A stretch of DNA of 7,732 bases from Nanobdellota archaeon (lineage in GTDB: Archaea; Nanobdellota; Nanobdellia; Woesearchaeales; B3-WOES). Within the stretch, counting starts at the first letter, position 1; each line of letters begins with the position of its first letter. Below the pieces are notes generated by a model. It saw only the letters and a list, made by a program, of their open reading frames with translations. It was not told where the DNA came from and ran no database searches. The DNA lies in contig JAGLZG010000010.1 in the NCBI GenBank assembly GCA_023131705.1, positions 1 through 7,732 on the forward strand, in the 5' to 3' direction. Positions 1 through 6,048 of the stretch are shown piece after piece. Made by a program: the position numbers and the translations under genes.

Positions 1-3000
1 ATTTTGGTCAGCCTCCCTTAGTTTTTTAATTAAAGGAGAAATCCATGGTACAGAATCTTTTATTATTTCAAGCCTTTCTACCATAGCTTCAAAAGAAGGG
101 TCTGTTGGCAAAGGACTAGAAAGTAGTGTAGCTACATAATTATATATAGTGTCAGGGTTAGCAGGCAAAGGTGTGCCAAGAAAGCCTGTATCACCAGTAT
201 AAATACCAGAGAAAATTCTCTTTAGTTTAATACCTATTTTATCTTTGTGTACAGTTTCATTTGCATTTTTGTACAAATCTTTTGCATACATCTCTCCTGT
301 GATGTGGTCATCCAATTCTTGAGCAAGTTCTTCTTTAAGACTTGTATCACTGTTGGACACAACTAACCCTCTTTTTTGGGCTTCTGCAAAAGCAGAGACA
401 AAAAAGTCTTTATAGTTTTCAGTAACAACACTCACATTTGACTTAGTTGCTCTTAAATTAGAAAGCCTATGTCTTATGCCTTTGTCTTCTGGAAACTTTT
501 CTGCCAGCTCTTCTATCTTATCTATTACTGTATTAAGTTTTCCTAATTTACTTTGGTACACCTCTTTAAAAGAGTTTTCAACTTTGTCATAATGTTCCCC
601 TATACTTGAAGTTACAGTAGGGTCAAAATTAGAAATAATTGTACTTATTAAATTACTTATAACCTCTCTTTGGCTTTTAGAAGAAAGTCCACCAATAGTT
701 TTTAAAGACTCTTGTATGATATTAACATCCCCCATTACAGGCAACATCTGGTCTTCTTCACTCTCTATTTCATTTAGAGAGTTGTACTCTTTAAGAATAT
801 CTTCAGACTCCTTTAATACAGCTAACTCCTCAGTAGTAAGTTTGTCACTCTCTTCTTTAGTTTCAGTAACTTCAATTTTTACCTCTGGTTGAATATTTTC
901 TTTTTCTTGTGTACTTTCTACTTTTCCCTCTTTTAAGATAGGGTTCATCTTAATAATTGGTTGTACAGAGATAGTGAAAGCAGGGTCTTTTTCTGTACCC
1001 ATATTATAACTCATAAAATTAGTACTCAATCTCTCTTGTAAGTACTCTGTGTAGTTTTCTCCAATTCTGGAAATCTGGAACTTCCCTTCTTTTTTAACTA
1101 CAGAAAGACCATGGCTCTTTTTCTTTTTAAGCCCTGTGTTTTGAATAGGTGTGTAACTACCAAAAAACAATCCATCCATGAATGGTCCTAGTTTAGTGGT
1201 TGTGGTTACTACACCCTTACTATCTCTTTCTTTTTTAGGAGAAGGGACATCCATGTCATAAGCACTATATACCCTTTTACTTGTAGGGTCTTGTATAGCT
1301 ATCATAGAATTAACTAGGTCTCTAGCATTATTTAAAGGTCTTATATCTACTCCTGTTTCTTTAATAATTTGCTTTCTTATTCCCTGTGCTTGTTCAATAG
1401 TCATTTTATATTTAGGCTTCCCAGAAGCTAAAACATTTTGAGCAGCAAGTATCCATTTAGCTGACTGTACATCTTCAGAGTGTGCTTGATTTTCTTCATT
1501 TTCATTTTTCCTAAGCACTCCTATTGCAACATAATATTGTTTATTATCTTTCTTGTGTGTAGGAGATAAATAATAAGTTTGATAAGAAGAGCCTTTTGCT
1601 TTTTTATAGTAGTCCTCTGCATACTTTTTATTAGAAATTACTACCTCTCCTGCAACTACCTTATTATCTAAATCTACAAAATTTACACCATTAAATAATA
1701 CTATAGGATTGTCTTTGGCAACTTCTCCTAATTTTTTAGGTGGTATTTTATTCCCTTGAGCATCCTCTTTGGGAATATTTACCCAAATACTACCATCCTT
1801 GGATTCAATTTCTCCTTTGGTTACGTCCCCATTAAGTATTTGTTGTCTTAATTTTAAAGTATTTTCTTTACCTTGATTAATATCAGATAATAATTGTGGA
1901 CTAGGGTTGTCTATATCTACTTCCCCTACAACATCATCACCACCTTCTTGAGTTGTTTTATCTAATAAATTTAAAGCATTGTACCAATCAGTATCAGGAA
2001 TGTGCATTACATCTTTCCCATTAGAACCTACATAAAACATAGGAACTTTAGAAATAAATTTCTCAGTTTTCTTAAACTCTTCTAAAGACATTTCTTTAGG
2101 GTGGTTGGCTATAATCCAATCAGCAAATGTAATATACTTAGTTGCTTTACCAGAGACAGGGTCTCCTACTGAAACTAATATTTTAGGGTTGTCCCAATCT
2201 CTTTCATCTGAAACTCTTATGTCTAAAATATCACCAGGTTGGTTTTTATTTTTGTATAGAAGCTCTTTAATGTCTAAATGTGATTCTTCATTTAAGACAG
2301 GTATTTCAGAATCTATATCCTCCTTTTTATGATAGACTGTGTCCCCTTCTGTGGTCTCTACATTTAGATATTTAATACCTGAAAAGTTCCCCTTAGGACT
2401 AGTCACTGTGGTTTTGCCAGTGTTCATAGTTTTTTCTCCCATACTTAAACTAATAGGAGACCCTGTAGAAGAACTTATACCTGCAGATGGTTCAGTCTTC
2501 ACTTTACTTTCTATTTTACTTTCTGTGGCTTCCCTAGTTACTTCCTCTTCTGTGTCATTCCTGGTAACAGCACCTTGGAAAGAAGCAAGAGCACTATTCC
2601 CTAAATCTAAATAGTTCTCTGCCCAAATTTTCTTCCAACTGGGACTCTCTAATTCTGCAAACTCCCATTGTCCTGCTATCCACTCTAAAGATTCTTTATC
2701 AAAAACATGTTTGTCTCCATAAGTCTTTACAATTAATCCCCAATAGTCTTCAAATGTAGGAGGGGTATCCATTTCTTTTTCATACTCCTTTGCCCACTTT
2801 TGTAGTGTAATAACAGTAGTGTCATCTACCTTATCCATTGGTAGCATTAAATCTAAACTGTCATGATTTTGTATAACAGCATCACTATCAGGGTCTGAAA
2901 GATAAGAATCATCATTTTCTTTTGTAGACTCTATAGCCTCTTTTGCTTGTGCTTGCATCCCTGCACTAGCAACTTCAACAGTTTCTTTTATATTTTCAAC

Positions 3001-6000
3001 ATAGTTAGGTTCAGTTACTACTGCTTCTGGGGGAGTTGTAACTATTTCTTTCTTGGCATCCATTAATGCTCTATAAGATGCAAGAGCTTGCCTCTCATCT
3101 TCTAACATAAGTTTATGCACTCTGTCATTCATGTCATAGACAGCCTCTTTTGAGAGTCCATCTGTTTTAGAGTTTAAGAATAAAGCAGGAGCAACAACAT
3201 CTTTAAACTCTTTTGCAGTCATTTTACTAGAGTACCTATACTTGTTTATAAGGTCAACTCTCCTTGAATATGCTTTTTGTTTGGCTAAGAACACTTGAGT
3301 CTCATTACTTGTAGCATCTTTGATTGCAGAATTAAATCCTGCCACAGTTTCCTTAGACTCTACTTTAAGCATTTCAAGTAACACATGTCTTTCTGCTTCT
3401 GGAGAAAGTCTTTTCTTTAATGTAGTAAGTTTTTCCTGCACATTCTCGTAATCTGTTTCAGTTAAATTTGGGTTTGCAATGTCAGAAAAAGAAAGTCCAA
3501 CTTTCTCAAACTCTCTGTTTATCTCTATCATGTCAGCACCTGATTCCATTTGTGCTTTCTCAATATCTGCTATAGTTTGTTTGGCAAACCTATTTTTAGC
3601 TTTAAGTGAAGTAATAGTACTTGAATTTAAGTATGTACTATTGTCATTCAACATATTGTTAACTTCTGTTTCTAGCCTCTTAATAACACTCTTAGTTTCA
3701 GGACTTAAGTTCTTGTTGTACTGTGCCTTAACCATAGATTTTAAGAACTCTCTCCCTTTACCACTATTGACTGCAGCCACTGCTTGTTTGTATATTTTGT
3801 CTCTTTCTAATTGTCCTGCTTCTACAAATAATCCTTCCTTTTTTAATAGTGCAATTCTTGTATTATAATCACTCATGTTAAATGAACCTTCCCCTGTCCC
3901 CATTAAATTCAATTCAAAGCTTTTTGAAGATTGATTAAGGTCTCCAAGTGATTTAATAGTTTTTGAAAGGTCTCTGCTTGTTTGTCTGACTTGTTTGCTT
4001 TTAGCCCTAGTCTCTTTACTGTTAAACAAAGGAATAGAGCCACCATATTTACTCATGTTTTGAGAAGCCCATCCTAAAGATTGAGCACCTTTACTCATTA
4101 GTAAAGTTTGTGCAACTACTTTTGTATGGAAATCCCAAGTAAGGAGTTCTCCTAATTGTGATTTATACTCTTCAAAAAAAGTTTTCTGACTACCATCTTG
4201 ATTATATTGAGGGTTAGTACTCATTGTAGGTACTATTTGTACAAACACTTCTTCTCCCCACTCTTCTAAATTACTACCTATCAGCCTCTGCCCAGGCATA
4301 ACACCCTCTCCATACTTCCTATTAAATATATCTTTTAAAGCAGAGTCAGAAGAATTAAGCCACTTACCTGTTTTACTATTGGTTAAGTATCTTCCTGCCC
4401 TTGACTTCATTGTTTTACCAAATATCTTACCCATCAAAGGACCAAAATAAGTTTCAGCGAAAGCTTCTTTAGCACTTTCTATAAAACCATGTCCCAAAGA
4501 GCCTAATGCTCCTGCAGGTTCACTTGTCTTTAACTCTTTCTTTACTTCTTCTAGTTTTTCTTTTGTCAACAATAGCTCTTCAACTCTTTCTTTATTTTCT
4601 CTTTCTTGGTATAATTGTTCTTCAATCATAGAAAGACTGTAATCCATTTCTTCCTGTAAAGAATCATAAGTGTGTCTGTCAGTGGTAAAGCCTATACTAC
4701 CATCCTCTTTCTCTACTTCTCTTATAGGACCAGAGTATGTAGAGGTGGCTGATGTATATGTACTACCATGAAGAGCAGCTTGAGTACCCACATTTACCAA
4801 AGTTCTGGCAACTTTACCAGTGAGACCTTTTGAAACTACCTTTCCTGCTATTTTTTTACCTACACCCCTGCCCAATTTACTCAAACTCATAAACTCTAAT
4901 GAGTGGTTAAACCCTACAAGAAAATCATGTAAATAAGTTTGTTTTATCTGTGCCTCTTCTATTTTAGTTTTGGTAGCAAAAGCTTCTGCTAAAAACTTCT
5001 GAGAAGGAGTTAGTTCCTTTTCCCCATGTTCATTTATAGAAAGCTTCAGTGCCAATTCAAGTGGCATTTGTGTTGTTACTTCAGGTAATCCCCTTAGTAC
5101 TTGATTAACCAAGTTCCACCCATTAAACATTTCAGCAGGAAACCAAGCACCTTCTTTAGACTCTTTTAATTTAGCATTTTCAGCCTCTAAAATGTCAGAG
5201 GCATAAGAGTATTCAAGAGAAGCTCTAGCACTAAAATCTTCTTCTTCACCAATACGTTCTAACTCTTTTAGTAATACATTATTTTTTTCAATAGTTTTAT
5301 CAATAAAAGGTATGTGTAGCCTAGAGATTTCAGCTTCCACTTCCAAAAGCCTAGCCTTCTTCTCCTCACTTTCCATACCTGACCCAGTGTCAGCAATTGT
5401 CATGGCAACCTCATCTATAATATTAGACACATGAAGACCTATATTCATAGGGTTATACCAAGAATTTTCTTCTAGTTCTTTGTCTGTTTCATCAATATAA
5501 GCTTGTGCCTTTGTATCAAAATCAGGGTCTTCTGTTAATATCTTTTTTCTCTCTGCAATTAAATTCTTATACAAAGGAACATCTTCAGGGTCTAGGTCAG
5601 AAAAAATATCTCCTTCCTCCCCTTGTACCATTGTGTTTACATCAGGGTAAGCAGGTTCTCCATTCTCTATTTTTTTCTGTCTGTCTTTTTCAAAAGCCTC
5701 TTGAAAAGAACCATCTTCCAAAGAGTTCCTAGAAATAGTAGTCTCTATTGGGGCATCTTGATACTTCTTAAATTCATATTCAGCAAGTGCAGTCCTTCTC
5801 TGTGCGTATCTACTACTAGAAGAATTTTCATCATACTGAAAACCCTCTTGTTCAAGAATTACATGTTCTTCAGTTGCCTTGTTGTACTCATCTATCCCTG
5901 CAACAGAACGCATAGTCTTATCACCAATAGTGACACTTTCCAAATAATTGCCCCCTGTGTCCACTAAGTACCCACCATCTTCATCCCAAGTGTACCCGTT

Positions 6001-6036
6001 TTTTGATAAAGTTGCATCATCAATAATATAATCCAT
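1..6036 (-). CDS. Giant multi-domain phage protein, probable internal/ejected virion protein (3' end outside window)
   Basis: Seen: ATG at 6036-6034 opens a frame with no stop down to base 1, giving 2012 residues from MDYIIDDATLSK to KKLREADQN, so the C-terminus lies outside the window. Residues 1-330 are acidic and mostly helical. About 380-412 is a Gly/Lys-rich amphipathic stretch (KLGRGVGKKIAGKVVSKG). About 453-508 is a likely coiled coil. LEEWGEEVFVQ sits near 590-600, about 670-990 is long helical Lys/Glu-rich sequence, and about 1250-1690 is beta-rich. Low-complexity acidic or Ser/Thr linkers fall near 997-1052, 1155-1195 and 1700-1755, and about 1760-2012 is again helical. There is no cysteine, signal peptide, obvious membrane span, HExxH or RNA-polymerase DxDGD motif. 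Known: crAss-like and other Bacteroidetes phages encode giant virion-packaged proteins of this style beside smaller cargo genes. Inferred: a structural or ejected virion protein, probably co-transcribed with the gene just upstream. A large polyvalent protein of a plasmid or integrative element is the main alternative. The gene is certain; the function is tentative. Confidence 0.
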   Translation of the reverse strand, partial: MDYIIDDATLSKNGYTWDEDGGYLVDTGGNYLESVTIGDKTMRSVAGIDEYNKATEEHVILEQEGFQYDENSSSSRYAQRRTALAEYEFKKYQDAPIETTISRNSLEDGSFQEAFEKDRQKKIENGEPAYPDVNTMVQGEEGDIFSDLDPEDVPLYKNLIAERKKILTEDPDFDTKAQAYIDETDKELEENSWYNPMNIGLHVSNIIDEVAMTIADTGSGMESEEKKARLLEVEAEISRLHIPFIDKTIEKNNVLLKELERIGEEEDFSARASLEYSYASDILEAENAKLKESKEGAWFPAEMFNGWNLVNQVLRGLPEVTTQMPLELALKLSINEHGEKELTPSQKFLAEAFATKTKIEEAQIKQTYLHDFLVGFNHSLEFMSLSKLGRGVGKKIAGKVVSKGLTGKVARTLVNVGTQAALHGSTYTSATSTYSGPIREVEKEDGSIGFTTDRHTYDSLQEEMDYSLSMIEEQLYQERENKERVEELLLTKEKLEEVKKELKTSEPAGALGSLGHGFIESAKEAFAETYFGPLMGKIFGKTMKSRAGRYLTNSKTGKWLNSSDSALKDIFNRKYGEGVMPGQRLIGSNLEEWGEEVFVQIVPTMSTNPQYNQDGSQKTFFEEYKSQLGELLTWDFHTKVVAQTLLMSKGAQSLGWASQNMSKYGGSIPLFNSKETRAKSKQVRQTSRDLSKTIKSLGDLNQSSKSFELNLMGTGEGSFNMSDYNTRIALLKKEGLFVEAGQLERDKIYKQAVAAVNSGKGREFLKSMVKAQYNKNLSPETKSVIKRLETEVNNMLNDNSTYLNSSTITSLKAKNRFAKQTIADIEKAQMESGADMIEINREFEKVGLSFSDIANPNLTETDYENVQEKLTTLKKRLSPEAERHVLLEMLKVESKETVAGFNSAIKDATSNETQVFLAKQKAYSRRVDLINKYRYSSKMTAKEFKDVVAPALFLNSKTDGLSKEAVYDMNDRVHKLMLEDERQALASYRALMDAKKEIVTTPPEAVVTEPNYVENIKETVEVASAGMQAQAKEAIESTKENDDSYLSDPDSDAVIQNHDSLDLMLPMDKVDDTTVITLQKWAKEYEKEMDTPPTFEDYWGLIVKTYGDKHVFDKESLEWIAGQWEFAELESPSWKKIWAENYLDLGNSALASFQGAVTRNDTEEEVTREATESKIESKVKTEPSAGISSSTGSPISLSMGEKTMNTGKTTVTSPKGNFSGIKYLNVETTEGDTVYHKKEDIDSEIPVLNEESHLDIKELLYKNKNQPGDILDIRVSDERDWDNPKILVSVGDPVSGKATKYITFADWIIANHPKEMSLEEFKKTEKFISKVPMFYVGSNGKDVMHIPDTDWYNALNLLDKTTQEGGDDVVGEVDIDNPSPQLLSDINQGKENTLKLRQQILNGDVTKGEIESKDGSIWVNIPKEDAQGNKIPPKKLGEVAKDNPIVLFNGVNFVDLDNKVVAGEVVISNKKYAEDYYKKAKGSSYQTYYLSPTHKKDNKQYYVAIGVLRKNENEENQAHSEDVQSAKWILAAQNVLASGKPKYKMTIEQAQGIRKQIIKETGVDIRPLNNARDLVNSMIAIQDPTSKRVYSAYDMDVPSPKKERDSKGVVTTTTKLGPFMDGLFFGSYTPIQNTGLKKKKSHGLSVVKKEGKFQISRIGENYTEYLQERLSTNFMSYNMGTEKDPAFTISVQPIIKMNPILKEGKVESTQEKENIQPEVKIEVTETKEESDKLTTEELAVLKESEDILKEYNSLNEIESEEDQMLPVMGDVNIIQESLKTIGGLSSKSQREVISNLISTIISNFDPTVTSSIGEHYDKVENSFKEVYQSKLGKLNTVIDKIEELAEKFPEDKGIRHRLSNLRATKSNVSVVTENYKDFFVSAFAEAQKRGLVVSNSDTSLKEELAQELDDHITGEMYAKDLYKNANETVHKDKIGIKLKRIFSGIYTGDTGFLGTPLPANPDTIYNYVATLLSSPLPTDPSFEAMVERLEIIKDSVPWISPLIKKLREADQN

Positions 6037-6048
6037 AATTACTTCTTT
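6037..6048 (-). promoter_or_regulatory. Intergenic spacer with weak ribosome-binding site for the giant gene
   Basis: The coding-strand spacer is AAAGAAGTAATT, between the TAA of the upstream gene and the ATG of the giant gene. AGAAG ends five bases before the ATG and is a one-mismatch version of AGGAG. The surrounding sequence is A-rich, including the last codons of the upstream gene (AAAAAATAAAAAG). An A-rich leader with a poor Shine-Dalgarno is typical of Bacteroidetes-type initiation. Re-initiation by ribosomes finishing the upstream gene is also plausible at this distance. There is no room for a promoter or terminator, which supports a single transcript. Confidence 0.

Noticed and set aside
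2881..2905. DPDSD in the giant protein as a possible DxDxD RNA-polymerase catalytic motif
   Set aside because: It sits in an acidic low-complexity linker near residue 1050 with none of the surrounding conserved polymerase sequence.
4853..4859. Seven-A run on the coding strand as a programmed frameshift site
   Set aside because: The zero frame continues for more than 1,600 further codons and nearby alternative frames close. A-runs are expected in such Lys-rich, AT-rich coding sequence.
2105..5967. Plus-strand open frames of 75-129 codons at 2105-2332, 2339-2614, 3479-3868, 5505-5732 and 5623-5967
   Set aside because: All lie wholly inside the giant minus-strand gene. Their Ser/Leu/Phe/Cys-rich products are what the complement of a Glu/Lys-rich gene yields, and none has a convincing ribosome site.
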